Positions 1 to 62,750 are shown, numbered from the stretch's first letter. The stretch: 64,000 bases of DNA from Glandiceps talaboti (GCF_964340395.1 NC_135553.1:5554001-5618000); one strand, 5' to 3'. A program made the numbers and translations. The notes: generated by a model not told the origin, from the sequence alone.

Positions 1-240
1 TGTTTTACTGGAAAACAAAACCTGAATAAGTAGTGGGTAAAATGCCTTCTTGTATATAAACACAGTGCACCTAGAGCTGAATGACTGACTGATAACAAGG
101 CAAGTGTTCAACAGTGCATCAGGTTTGGAAATGTCATGTGTAAACGTTAGTCTTCAGAAACTATTTGAAGACTTTAAAATGGCATAATTATTTAATGGCA
201 AAAATATCTATGTTTACAGTATATGATTATACACCCTTTG
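1..240. repeat. Dispersed repeat, copy A (partner at 22335-22505)
   Basis: The motif aataagtagtgggtaaaatg at about 25-44, followed by ccttcttgta, recurs with minor changes at about 22353. A second shared block, gcaaaaatatctatgtttac near 196, recurs near 22466. The two copies share block order but differ in spacing. Confidence 0.55.
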
Positions 241-1038
241 CAGAACTTGGTGTGAATTTTGTTCACATTTCATGTCCTCATGCAGTAATAGAATACTTGT
301 ATATGGAGGCATATGTATATCATAGACCCTACACAAAGGGAGGGGATATGATATACATATCCCAGGAACATTTGATTTCTTGTGGCAGGTTGAATTGGCA
401 AGGCTACTATTGTCAAGTTTGTGAACACTAGTGCGGTATTTTGATTAGTTAAAAAAGTAGCCTGCATCCTGGCTAGCTTTCGTATTTTACTGTTCAGTAG
501 TGACATGAAATGTCCTGTAGTAATGTCTTGGGCAAGCACAGTCTGGGATTATGGTTCCAGGCTATGGAAATTTTGTAATGCATACACACACATAGCCAAG
601 ACTCTGGCCACGTATTTGTACCACTGTATTGAAATGTGTTATGAGACATGTTTGTTTGTTTGGTGAAAGTGACATGCTTTATAGTGAAACTAAAAGTCAA
701 ATATTGTCATATATTGTCTTGTTGATTTTGCACCACTTTGTCATGTACACTTACATATATGTGTGTTCCACAGTCCTCAGTCAGAACTTATAGAGTCCAA
801 TTTGTATAACCATATCTTCAAAAACAAGTCCATTATTTGAAGAAAAGATGTCTTGATCAAATGACAGATCCCTCATTCAGAGAAGTATTTGGTGCTGAAA
901 TCAAAGGACATTTGAATCAACAGATGGTTTATTTGCACAAGATCATGGTTTGAAGAAAGGAAGCCTATTAGGTGAAAATGCTGGTGAAACATGATAAAAA
1001 TGCAAAGTGCTTTTTACAGGGGATTATTCCAGCCCTTA

Positions 1039-1447
1039 ACGTGGCCATATGGATAACAAATGGGGTATTTATTTTGGATTTTTTATTCATAAAACAACTC
1101 TAGTATGTTGTCCTACTTGGAAATACAGTGTGAAACAACATATACCAAGTCCTTGTTTGTAACTCAATAAATTGCTAAAAAATAAAAATGTGTATAATGT
1201 TTGTTATTGTATGTACAATAACAAACTTTTCAGACACTTTCTAGCTTTTTCGCAATTTATTGAGTTACAAACAAGGACTCAAAGTATATTGAATTGAAAT
1301 GAATTGAATTGAATTATTTATTCACCAGATACAAAACAGAAGAAAATGTTGTTTCACATTCTTTTTCAAGTAGGAAAATATAGTAGAATTGTTTAAAAAA
1401 ATCCAAAATAAATACAAATACCCATTTGTCATCCATATGGCCACTTT
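1039..1447. mobile_element. Foldback (MITE-like) element, copy 1
   Basis: Left arm (about 1039-1176) and right arm (about 1250-1447) are reverse complements over several blocks: ggccatatggat with atccatatggcc, gtgtgaaacaac with gttgtttcaca, and ccttgtttgtaactcaataa with its complement. An AT-rich insertion near 1285-1320 interrupts the right arm. No coding capacity is seen. The same family recurs at 63529-63783. Confidence 0.75.
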
Positions 1448-3804
1448 AAATACAAACCCGTGATTTGAAAAAAATGGAAATCCAAGTTGGTGAAAATACT
1501 TGTAATAATGTTAAAAGTGGGATTACTCCAGTCCTTTGATACAAAATGATTTGAAAAAAGTTGGTTAAGGTACTTGGTAAGTGTAAAAGCAGGTTTGACT
1601 CCAGTCATTCTCCTTTACCCTGCTGTTATGTGTCACTGTCACATGGGATTTACCCAGGTCCTGGCCATATAACTGGAGGGTATAAAATGTACACCAGTTG
1701 CTGCAATCATTGTAAACATGCAAATATTATAACACCAGAATAATAGTTATACCTAAGAATTGTGTGTTTAGTTTGTCTATTCATCTTATGTTTACTATAG
1801 GTTGTGATGTCACTGGTTACATAACATAAACATAGACAGATGTTGTCTGACAATGTGGTCTGGATCTACCATCCTAATACTGTAGAAATTCTATATATAA
1901 TGTCACTGACTACATTTCTATGTAAGCTATATAGTTTGGAATACAGGTTTGTTGATAAAAGATTTGTAGGAATTTTTAATAAAAAGGTTTTTACTTCATG
2001 TCACGGAGTGAAATTCAGGAATACAACAAAAAGTGGAATCCATGGGTAGTAAAAGAAAGCATTCAAGCACACTAATGGTTCCAGCTGTTTTTATCTAGAA
2101 AGTGTCCATTTTTCCTTCTATTTTACCAGTATATTCAGGGTTTGATAATGGGGATAAGGTGGAAATTTAATACCAATCATATTTATAAAAAAATCACATA
2201 GGAAAATATTGATACAAAGCTGTACACAAGTTAAGGTTTATTCACGTGTTAGGGATTTTTGTTAAAAAATAAGTTTAAGTGGAATTTTCTTAGAAAGTTT
2301 TCTATCCACTGATAACATATAAGAAAGCAATTATATGTAGGTGATTTTAAACTAAATATTAGTATATTTGTAAATTGCACAATATGACATAATATGAACC
2401 ACTTTGACGTGTTTTCTTTGAAAGGTTTTCAGATAGATAAAAGGGTATATCTAAAATAACATCTAACGTACATGAAAAACAGACATGTGGCAGTTGCTGT
2501 TGTTAAACAGGATATGTAGGTATAATAGTGTTGGACGTCATTCATATCATTAAGTGGCTGTTGCCATGGATACCATTCCATGTTGCCATGGTAACTGTTG
2601 AGGTTAACCCTAGTAGTGATGGTATTTATATTCTATTGTGATGTTGATGATAATGTTGATCTCTACTAAGTGAGGTGATACCATGGAGTGTTCTCATTTA
2701 CATCAGTGATGATTTTACCTACAAGAAAGAAGTGGTTATTAACTCGTAAAATTATTACGATTGAATACATTTTATTTTATTTTATTTGAAAGGATTTGAT
2801 TTTTACTGAAAACATTGATAGTTGGCTGATTGAGTTTGACTTAGATTTTAGTTTCATTTATTATAACATAAATACACAAAGAGTCTGAGATATTCACATA
2901 CACTGTTGGAAATTGATCATAAAAATTGGAATTATCCAAAAGTATTTAACGTTGCAGTTTTGTTGTTGTGTGTGTGGGGTTTTTTTGTGTTTTTTTTTTT
3001 ACAATTATTCATACATTTAACAACTTGGGTATTTCTGATCAAATATGTTAAAGGAAGCTTTAATAGTTGATATAAATAACCATCAAAAGGGATTCTGGTC
3101 TTTACATAGCAGAGACAATCAAAGGTAGCAAAAACAATATCAAATTGAAAGATGTAGGATGAAAAAATGTGGATAAAGGGTTTACTATGAAATTGTAAGT
3201 GATCAACAAAAGAGAGAGGATCTTTCTGACCTGACCTATTGTGTTACAACTATACAAATACCTGTATTAGTGTGCGCATCCTGATGTGAGCCTCATGCAA
3301 TATTTATGGTATATGTTGTACTCACTTCAGACAATGTTGAATAATATAGCAGTATTGAATACAGGAAATATTCAGACAGTACAAGGCCATGCAAAGAGTA
3401 TAGAGATGAAAAATGAACTGGTGAATATATATATACACAGGAATTGATAAATATGAATGTACATAAAAGCTCATCAAAAGAAACAGTTTTTTGTATGATA
3501 CATAGTTAGATGTAAGGGTGTCGTTTCTTTCCAATGAGTAAAATAACAAAATAGCACATGAAGAGTAAAGCTCTGAGGTGTGTGATAATAAAATGAAATG
3601 CATCAACCATATGATATAATAATGATATACCCCGGTAAGTTTCAGTTTGTTTTATTTTTTTTTAAATTGGGGGAATGTGGGGGTGGGGGTGGGGGTGGTG
3701 GCACCATCAGCCTCAGTAACTTTTTGTAAACTTCATTACATGGTTGTTGTTTTCTGAACCTGTCAATACAAAAGCTAAGCTTGTGTGTTTAATTACTTTT
3801 ACAG

Positions 3805-54193
<50,389 letters not shown>

Positions 54194-57193
54194 ATCACTT
54201 CATGCTAGCTACCACGGAGCCCCCAGCAGAATACATATCATGTACTTTAATGTTGTCAGTCACCTAAGGGAATGCAAAATTAACTATTGTTGTGAACATG
54301 CCTGGGAATATTAACATCCAAACTGTAAAGACTTCAAAGCTGTAAATGGCTGCATGAACAGGAACACCTACAAAACATTATATTTTACATGTGATCTATA
54401 TTCATGAGGAGGCAGAAGCACCTGCAACGATGACTAGTTTTTCATGACTTCATGTTCACATGTTCAAACTACTCTGGTAATACATTCTGTAAGGTGTGAT
54501 AAAGAGAGAGAACGACTTCTTCCTGTAACATGGAAATGAGTGGGATGATGGTGACTTTTCTCCATGGAGTATAAAACTCCCAAACAACGTCAGATTGGAG
54601 GTATTATTTAGGGTGATAGTAAACTGTAGGCAAAGTTATTACATGAAACTATGTAGCAGATACCTTCTACATTGTGGCATTATACTTGTATGCCATTGCA
54701 TTGTGACCTCTTTCAGAGGCTTAGTACCAACTCCATACAGAACACACTTTTAACAAATTTAGGAACTGAACTTGTCAAGAATAAAATCTTTGTTCAACAC
54801 TTTCTTTTTATCAATCTTCTTCAAACTATCGGCCATTTTCTTGCCCAAACTGATCTTTTATTTGACATTCAGACCAAAATTGTGTATGAGCTTCCACTGA
54901 ATATGGTCTCTATCAGAGAATCAAGTTAATAAGGCTTCTTTATGCTGCTGTATGTAGTACAATCTAATGATACCACCTTGGTGTGAAAGACCTACTATAC
55001 TCTGTAAAACATCTCTCCCATCCCAAAGTAGTACACTGTAACATTTCATCTATCTATCCCTATAAACTAGTGCTACCCTCCCACACCAGCAGGGTATCCT
55101 GTTGTAAAAGCAGATGAAAACAAATAATGAGAATCTTGGGTTTCTACCACTTTATGATCAGTAGATAGGATGCATCTTAAATTTACATGAAGTTGGAATG
55201 CCTACCATAGTAGTAATTATCTATATATTGGCAGAGCTATTCCAGTGCAGTCACCAATATGTAACTTACAAAGTTTGTAGATCTACTCTCACATAGCCAC
55301 AATTTTATTACACACAGTCTTTATAATTTATCATCAATGTTTTTGTTACCAGGTGGTAAGGCAAAATCTACCTGAGTTTACTATTAGAATAAGGTATATG
55401 GTATGGAAATCTTTGCAATTTTTACTAGACCTTCTCACTCTTTTACTGGGGTTCTCCAAAATTTAGCAAAATACCGTAAAAGTACTTCTGATATTTACTA
55501 TACAATGTGTGTGCTGTATACTTCACTAAACACTGCCAAGTTTGTTATCTATGATTTACTCAGGTGTGTATTACCATGATATAGACTTTGTTTCTCTCCG
55601 ACTTTTATGGTAATATCTAGTTTACTATGTATATGATTACCTTGATGTACAGCTCGACAGGACTCATTGTTTAACAATCTTTGGATTAAAAAAAGTTAAA
55701 GTACAAACCAAAATTCCTTTACCTTGATAATCTGTAAATCACAGACCCTACAAGAGTGTATGATCTATGGTAGAATCCATTTGATGTCAATAACAGACAC
55801 GAACTGTTATGTTGATCTGATTAAGAGGTCGTCTGTTCTAATCCATTTAAGGACTCTGACATTAATCTGATTAAGAAATCTTAATCATATGTTAATCTGA
55901 CTGGTGACTTGTGGTCAATGTTACGCACATACACATGAACCCTAGTCCAATAAACTATACCAGTATCAGGGCTTGAAATCAACTTTTTTCTTTGGCCGTC
56001 CTAGTGGGCTACCAATTTCAGAAATTGTCAGCCCAAGGATGGTGACCAGTAGACTTATATTCCTGAACTGAAAACAGAGTTCCTCTATTGGAAATACGTG
56101 TGTTATTAAAATACTTTATGTCTGTAAATCTTCCATTCTTAAATCATCACATAATCAGTGGTAGCCCAAGTTGGCTACCAGCTGCAAATTATGGTAGCCC
56201 CATGATAAGGATTGGTAGTGTGTGGACAGAGGACTTCTAATTTATTTCATTTCCATTTTAAAACATCTTTTCTCATAAATATTTGGTTTTTTATTTTAGT
56301 CTATGTGATGTAGTTTCAATATCACTATACATAGCTTTAGTTATAGCATCTCCTCTCAGACGAGGCCCTGCATAATAACTTATTAATTCAATTTTAGTAA
56401 ATTTTGACTTTTTATCTACCTATTATTAAGTTTTAATGTTCAGTAACTTTCTATTTCGTCATTTTTTTTTTCGAAAACTCATAAATTTTCTGGTTATGAT
56501 ATTCCATTCGATGAATTTGTTAGCTTGGTGGTAAATTTCTGCAAACAAGAAGTGATTGTTGGCTTGGTGGGCAATCTCTGTAAACAAGAGGTTATTAAAG
56601 TTGTTATGAAGTACTGCCATTTAATGCAGGTGAAACATACCAGTATAATATGTGGTCATGAGAAAATGTTCTAGAATTCAACCATGTCAGAATATGTCCA
56701 TTGATAGCAAAGTCGCTAATTATGGTCATATTTACCCTAAACAAATGAAAGTAAATTTTAGCTAATGCATAAGAGAGTTGTTCATGAATTCGGATCCCAT
56801 ATTTAATGTGCTTTCCTCCCTATGAGATAGACTGTAGCAGTGTTTTGACATTCTTGCAAGACTTGTAATGTGAAATATAATGTATGTTGGATAGTATTTA
56901 CTTTAATATGTGTTTTTGCTAAGGGTAGTAAGTGGTATTATCATGGAAGTATAACCCATTATTGGTTATAAATGTACATATGTCCATGAGACAATCTACC
57001 CGTGTTCACTGGTCACTATACCAGAGGTACAGAACATAATTATTGTACCATACAATATTGATATGTATGGAAATCTATGCCAGTTTTATCAGATTATCTC
57101 TCTCCTTGATAATCGAGGGATCCCAATCCTTAGCAAAATCAAGGTATACTACCAGGAGTCTACAAGACTCAGTGTGTAAGTTTAGATGTACCC

Positions 57194-57277
57194 TAGAATT
57201 GAAGTAATCAGGGATTTGAAATTTTGTTTCCCCCCTCTGAAAACAAAATTTAAAAATCCCTGATTACCTCAATTCTA
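57194..57277. repeat. Foldback hairpin, about 38-base arms
   Basis: The arm beginning tagaattgaagtaatcaggg pairs with the arm ending tccctgattacctcaattct a few bases beyond a short C-rich loop, with few mismatches. It lies about 210 bases before the candidate poly(A) signal and would be transcribed as an RNA hairpin if the long 3' UTR is used. Confidence 0.75.
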
Positions 57278-57484
57278 AGGCTAGTTTAGATGATGACATC
57301 AGTGGGAAGCAGTGTATTATATATTTAAATTCAATTCAGTACAACATTGTAATAGCATATTTATTATTTCCATAGAGTCTTGTAATGTGGAGTTTTGTAT
57401 AGACTAGCTAATGTTGCCAACTGTCTTGGTCCACTTTTAAAAAATATGTAATGTTATCTAAAAGATGTAAATGAAAATATGATG

Positions 57485-57490
57485 AATAAA
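57485..57490 (+). terminator. Candidate poly(A) signal AATAAA for SGSM3
   Basis: A canonical hexamer followed about 20 bases later by a GT-rich stretch. AATAAA at 54780-54785 and 58313-58318 are alternatives with weaker downstream context. Confidence 0.45.
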
Positions 57491-57520
57491 TTATGTATAG
57501 GAAGATATGGTGTGTGTGGT

Positions 57521-58948
57521 TTCTAATTTCTAATAAGAGAGTGGTCATGTCATGGGTACACTGGTTAGAAACATGGACCTTCAAAGACTAATTATTCAAT
57601 ATTTTCCTGTTCAGCCAAGGAAACTTAGATTGACCTAAAGGGTAGTGACAACCCATAGGTCATGAGTATTTTCTGACTTTGCTGATATAACTGTATCTCT
57701 GCAAGCATAATATATGAAAGAAATTTAGGAAAAATGTCACTAAATTTTGAGCATTGCATGCAGTACCAATAACATAGTTGTATGGTTTTCATGATGCAGA
57801 GAACCCAGGAAAAAAATTCAGGTAGTCTGTATTTAGTCATGTGGTAGCCAACAACATAGTCTAGCAACCACTTGTCAGATTTATGCCTAGCTCTTCAACC
57901 TAGAAGAGCAAAGAAGCAGTATCCAATGCAGTGATTTACTAGTAACTACATTTGTGGACCAGTTGCATACATGAGCTTTCATTACTGAAAAATATGTGGC
58001 CAAGTATGTTCAGTGTTTGTATAATTATGTACAAAATAGTTGATAGGGCATGTAATATTGGCATCATGTAACATGCTGAAAAGTATATATGTAATATGGT
58101 ATATCCATCCATAGACAGTGGAGAGGAATTGTTTCTCCAGTCTATGATTCTTCATATATAATGTAGTAGTATTTGAATCAAGATAGAGGGACTAGGGGTC
58201 AGGACAGACACCTTAATAATTTGTACGAGATGGCAAATCTGTCATATTGCAAGCTTTGTCCAAGAAACTATGACACGTATATGTGGGCCCATATTGTATA
58301 TTATACTAAGGAAATAAAAATATTTGCCATCAATATATAGGCAGAAGCCGTCAGGAACACGACCGCCTAGTTTCCAGATTATTCTACTTTGCACAAATTG
58401 GTTATCAGATGGGAGCTACAAATCGAAAATGCTCAATTGTAACGAACTGTGTTTTAACACAAAAAGAATGGAGACTGAAAATCGTGTTACATACATTCAT
58501 GTAAGCATTTTTTTGTCATGTCTGTATTTGCAACGATTTTTCTATTGTAAGTTTAAATATTTCAAAACATCGCACATTTCACTACATTTTTCAAATGTTT
58601 TTGAAGCGTTACAAAATCTTGTCTACGGGGCAAATTGAGTGACAACCGTCTCGCATTGTTAAACGTATTCCTGAACACTGGCATGGTAATATTTTAGGCG
58701 GGCTGAACGGCAGATGTCGTTGGAACAAATCAAGTGGCCGCAGTAAATCACAGACCTTGTCTACGAGCAAACCATAGATAGACCATACACGTGTAGGGTC
58801 TATGAGTAAACAAATCAGTACAAAACCAGAGATAGAGACAAAAGACATTCAGGCAGCAACAATCAATAGAGACGAAAATTGACAAAGACAGTAGACAATA
58901 TAAAACATAACAATTAACACATACCAGTAGACAATCAGTTGGTCGGTA
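57521..58948. other. Intergenic region between the convergent SGSM3 and H1 3' ends
   Basis: It holds dispersed repeat copy 3 (57605-57885) and another AATAAA at 58313. The segment at about 58340-58760 is richer in CG dinucleotides than the flanking DNA and has a frame open for about 100 codons, with no recognisable domain. No gene is called. Confidence 0.5.
57605..57885. repeat. Dispersed repeat family with cagccaaggaaa motif, copy 3
   Basis: It begins ttcagccaaggaaactt just after the candidate SGSM3 poly(A) site and includes a block resembling the 5369 copy. Its right end, tagtctagcaaccact, is the reverse complement of the agttgctagac seen in copy 1, so the copy may be partly palindromic. 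Confidence 0.4.
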
Positions 58949-58961
58949 TTTCTCTTTTTGG
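58949..58961 (-). promoter_or_regulatory. Histone downstream element (U7 snRNA target)
   Basis: The purine-rich CCAAAAAGAGAAA on the - strand lies 10 bases after the stem-loop, the normal spacing for the element that pairs with U7 snRNA during histone 3' end cleavage. Confidence 0.8.
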
Positions 58962-58971
58962 AGGATGTGTT

Positions 58972-58987
58972 GGCCCTGAAAAGGGCC
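58972..58987 (-). terminator. Histone mRNA 3' stem-loop
   Basis: On the - strand the 16-base GGCCCTTTTCAGGGCC forms a 6-bp stem with a TTTC loop, preceded by ACCAAAC. This is the form recognised by stem-loop binding protein. It starts 30 bases after the H1 stop codon. Confidence 0.95.
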
Positions 58988-59017
58988 GTTTGGTTTAGGT
59001 TTGATAGGGAAGACCAC

Positions 59018-59611
59018 TTATTTCTTGGCCTTTTTACCCTTGCCAGCTTTCTTTGCTGGTTTAGCCTTCTTCGGGGATTTCTTTGGTTTGGCTGCTGCCT
59101 TGGGCTTCTTGGCGACTTTCTTTGGTTTCTTCTCAACCTTAGCCTTGGGTTTCTTTGCCTTTGGCTTCTTGGCCACCTTCTTGGTCTCCTTAGGTTTCTT
59201 TGCCTTGGGTTTCTTTGCCTTTGGCTTCTTGGGTTTCTTTTCCTTGGGCTTCTTGGTTTTCTTTGCCTTTGGTTTCTCAGCCTTCACTTTAGGGTTGAGC
59301 TTGAAGCTTCCAGACGCACCCTTGCCCTTGGTTTGAACCAATTTCTCGCTGGCTACACCATTTTTCAGAGCACGGCGAATGAATGGGGTGATCTTTTCGA
59401 TGTCGACTTTGTAGTTGGCAGCGACGTATTTCTTGATGGCCTGCAGAGATGAACCGTTACGTTCCTTCAGACTAGTAATAGCAGCAACTACCATTTCCAG
59501 GGATTTGGGATGTGCTGGAGGTGCCCTTGGCTTTTTAGGCTTCTGTGCCTTCTTCGGTGATTTTGCTGGGGCAGCAGCGGTGTCGGGAGCAGCGGCGGCG
59601 TCGTCAGACAT
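59018..59611 (-). CDS. Linker histone H1, replication-dependent type
   Basis: A 197-residue intronless protein with the three-part H1 plan. The short N-terminal tail is rich in Ala, Pro and Lys and has an SPKK motif near residue 18. The winged-helix globular domain (about 35-110) contains [34 protein letters not shown] and [13 protein letters not shown]. The long C-terminal tail is nearly all Lys, Pro and Ala in repeated KKPKAKKPK-type units, with another SPKK near the end. Such proteins bind linker DNA at the nucleosome dyad and compact chromatin in the nucleus. The 3' stem-loop and purine-rich element mark it as a cell-cycle-regulated, non-polyadenylated histone mRNA. The locus is convergent with SGSM3 and less AT-rich than its flanks. 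No core histone genes are visible in the window, so it is either a lone H1 or the edge of a cluster. Confidence 0.97.
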   Translation of the reverse strand: MSDDAAAAPDTAAAPAKSPKKAQKPKKPRAPPAHPKSLEMVVAAITSLKERNGSSLQAIKKYVAANYKVDIEKITPFIRRALKNGVASEKLVQTKGKGASGSFKLNPKVKAEKPKAKKTKKPKEKKPKKPKAKKPKAKKPKETKKVAKKPKAKKPKAKVEKKPKKVAKKPKAAAKPKKSPKKAKPAKKAGKGKKAKK

Positions 59612-59689
59612 GTTGAGTTGTTATGGAAGGTTTCAGACGTTGAGCAATGAAGTCAGATGAGATTCTGAATTTCCCGCTGCATAGCTTGG

Positions 59690-59698
59690 TATATATAT
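59690..59698 (-). promoter_or_regulatory. TATA box of the H1 gene
   Basis: An ATATATATA run on the - strand sits about 80 bases upstream of the H1 ATG, which places initiation near 59660-59665 and leaves a 5' UTR of about 50 bases. An AAACACA match, the H1-box sequence, lies at 59722-59728 but on the opposite strand, so its role is doubtful. Confidence 0.7.
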
Positions 59699-59728
59699 CA
59701 TCTAAATGCGAACGTCGGAGGAAACACA

Positions 59729-62271
59729 CTATTAAGTCTTGTCCTATTCTTCCAAGGTCATACTGAACGCACCACAACTTTGTGCTTCCAATATTTTTTC
59801 TAACGTTTCATTCTTTCATGACCGTACCTTTCATAATCAAAGTTTGGATTTGTTTCGATTAATGAGACTTTAAAGCTTGTTTAACAGTTATGTGTGTACG
59901 CTTTAAGCCGTTAGTTTTGAAGATAGGCACCAAGAAAATCATGTGAAGCGTTACAGAAAACTTGACATACTTACTACAAAGCAAATAAAAATAATGAAAA
60001 TCTATGCCGCTCCTCATTTGTTTGTAAGAAGTAATAAATCCATATATTCAACAGTCCATACACACAATTCTATCGAATAATAGAGACTTTTCGGTCAACT
60101 TTTATGTTTTTCAAAAAAAGTTTATAAGCACACTTCGGCCATGTTAGCTGCAACCTTTCATGACAACGGTCAGTTCTCATGTCAATATTGTAAATCGCGT
60201 CTTTACCGTTTGCTGTGCATTTTCAATGTAAAACTGTGGAATATACGATGGGTAACTCCACTAAACACATCAGAATAAAAATATTTCATTTTCGATGACA
60301 TTTTATTTCTTTATTTTGGTTATTTCTATATTGTTGACACTGCAGCATGTATTTATCTGCATACATTATGTTCGCTCGGCATGGTATATCATGGGTCGGA
60401 TAAACTACCATTTTTCTCTGTTTTTCGGCATAGGTAACATATGATTCGACTTTTCATATTAGTTTGCTCTGTTAGTTTTAGTCTAGCAATTTTACTTCGT
60501 CGTAAATAATAGTTTCTCTTTGTGAACCACATTCGATGGGTGATGTGTACGTGATTTTGTGTGAGGCAACGTGCAACATGGCGTCTTGCACATACACATT
60601 ATACAGAGATGCAAGTATTTTTAGTTCATAAATACACATTATCTGCCATGTACCTCAGGGCTTTGGAGTATGGAGAATTGTGCGTTATGTAATGTTAGTG
60701 TGTGCAATATTTGATTTATAGTTGAGAGTTAGAAATCGTCTGCATTCTGTAAGTCACGTGTAGCGGTAACATGTACACATGTATATGGATCGTACATTGC
60801 TTTGAAGTTTCAACTTAAGTGCGCCAAGGCAGCTAGCTGTGCCGTATTTTTGACGCCGGGTCTTATCCAAATGATAAAACTTGGTAGAATATCACTTTTA
60901 CTGTATATAAGTGACAAGAGGGTAAATATTTTGATTTTACACTTATGTTTAGAAATATTGCACATTTTTCTTCTTCAAATTTTGGCATGACATGGCATGA
61001 CATGGTATGGTACTACATATGTATGTGCTACGTTGATCTTTCTGTTCACATCGTGGTAGTATATGTTTAAATTTGCTATGGTCCAAACACCGAACATCCT
61101 CAGCCGTTTACAGCATGTCTCGTACTTGGATCTTGTTAGCACCTTCGGATATTCAAGTTGCAATATTTCAAAACAACGGGGAATTCAGTATGAACCATGA
61201 GTATTGACAGCTTGAACTGTGTACAGATAGGTCCATGACCTTTTCCTGGAGCCTGGCATTGTGGGTATTGAAATCAGTGCTCTGGCATTTTTGGAGGTTG
61301 CAAATTGACTGACTTGGAATCATGCCAGAATGAAAAACATACCATAACTTACGCAACAATGACTTTCAAACGACCTTTACTTTCTAGCAGTAAACATGAA
61401 ATGACTCACACAATATCAGCATTTACGAGTACACAACAAATTCGAAGTACCTGTAGTACAAAGTTACAAACTTGAAAAAAAAAATATGATGGCAATAAAC
61501 AATGAAACATCTAAAGGTACATTGTGTATTTGTTTTGACCCAACACATCTATCCAGACCATAATAGTTTGAACTTGTACTGGCTGTAACTGGAACATTTG
61601 TTTTCATCTAACAACCAAAGATATTTTCTAGAAATTGTTTAATTACTTATCTAAAAAAAAGACATTGTACCTCTTTAGTTAGGAATCGACTTACATGTGT
61701 ATGTAGTTAGCACAGGCACTCAACTCAATCTGTATGGGTTTTTTTATGTATAGTAATTAAGATGTACTATACATTTTTAAAAAACAACATACAGATTGAT
61801 TCGAGTGGCTGTGGTAGTTAGTGTAGTGACATATCTAAAGCTTGAGCGAAAGCTTGGTTTTGTATCTGTCACCATGGTTACAAATTTAATAGTTTGATTT
61901 GCAGGATTTGTCTCAACACCTATGTATGGTAGTGCTCATTGAATATTCAATATCGATGATTTAGTTAGATCGTCACACAGATTACTATGTATGTATTATT
62001 ATATAATAATATACAATATGATACATTTGATTGCTCTTTGCATAAAATGCTTCGGAAATTGACTTTTCACGAACACTCATACTAAAAGAGGTGAATAAAA
62101 ATGAAAACTAAAGATTTAAACCTACATTTTTGACGTGTTTTATGAACTTTAATGATTAGCACATTATGTGAAAGTGTTCTAGTCAATGGAGGCACTGATT
62201 TTCGAGTCCGTACCGTAAATACAATTTCATTACGCTTTCTATAAACCGTATTATGTGTACAGCTACACACG
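59729..62271. other. Region upstream of H1, no gene recognised
   Basis: 2.5 kb of AT-rich sequence with short open frames only. A hairpin element lies at 61711-61813. No core histone gene, tRNA or conserved domain was seen. Confidence 0.55.
61711..61813. mobile_element. Foldback hairpin element, about 103 bp
   Basis: The arm cacaggcactcaactcaatc then tgtatg pairs with catacagattgattcgagtg then gctgtg. Inner text tatgtatagta pairs with tactataca. There is no coding capacity. Confidence 0.75.
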
Positions 62272-62750
62272 TTTACATATATATGATTCAATACACCTCA
62301 TAGTGTACAATATTTGAACTAAGTCGTTTATATATGATTTAATACACCTCATAGTGTACAATATTTGAACCAAGTCGTTTATATATGATTCAATACACCT
62401 AATAGTGTACAACATTTGAACCAAGTCGTTTATATATGATTTAATACACCTCATAGTGTACAATATTTAGAACTAAGTCGTTTATATATGATTTAATACA
62501 CCTCATAGTGTACAATATTTAGAACTAAGTCGTTTATATATGATTCAATACACCTCATAGTGTACAATATTTGAACCAAGTCGTTTATATATGATTCAAT
62601 GCACCTAATAGTGTACAACATTTGAACCAAGTCGTTTATATATGATTTAATACACCTCATAGTGTACAATATTTAGAACTAAGTCGTTTATATATGATTT
62701 AATACACCTCATAGTGTACAATATTTAGAACTAAGTCGTTTATATATCCA
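62272..62750. repeat. Satellite array, 9 units of 51-52 bp with higher-order pattern
   Basis: The anchor atacacc (gcacc in unit 7) occurs at 62291, 62342, 62393, 62444, 62496, 62548, 62599, 62650 and 62702. The consensus includes catagtgtacaatatttgaa and aagtcgtttatatatgatt. Sequence variants repeat every four units: units 2-5 match the types of units 6-9, a 206-base superunit. Confidence 0.96.

Larger units (their letters stand above)
1..3804. other. Upstream region without a recognised gene
   Basis: AT-rich non-coding sequence containing the dispersed repeat at 1-240 and a foldback element at about 1039-1447. Degenerate direct copies of a roughly 60-base motif lie at about 967-1039, 1476-1540 and 1558-1612. 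No exon upstream of SGSM3 exon 1 or promoter could be identified, so the transcription start may lie outside the window. Confidence 0.5.
54194..57520 (+). other. SGSM3: Probable SGSM3 3' UTR
   Basis: No coding sequence follows the stop. The first good poly(A) signal with a GU-rich downstream element is AATAAA at 57485-57490, with a gtgtgtgtgg stretch at about 57509-57519, giving a 3' UTR of about 3.3 kb. An earlier AATAAA at 54780-54785 could give a short form. A strong hairpin lies at 57194-57277. The 3' end is inferred from signals only. Confidence 0.5.

Noticed and set aside
58958-59452. Hydrophobic Phe/Leu/Gly-rich frames on the + strand over H1
   Set aside because: They are antisense readings of the Lys/Pro/Ala codons of the H1 tail.
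62263-62463. 17-residue repeat protein (YTMRCIKSYINDLVQ type) on the - strand
   Set aside because: It arises because 51 is a multiple of 3. Units of 52 bases break the frame elsewhere in the same array, and no gene context is seen.
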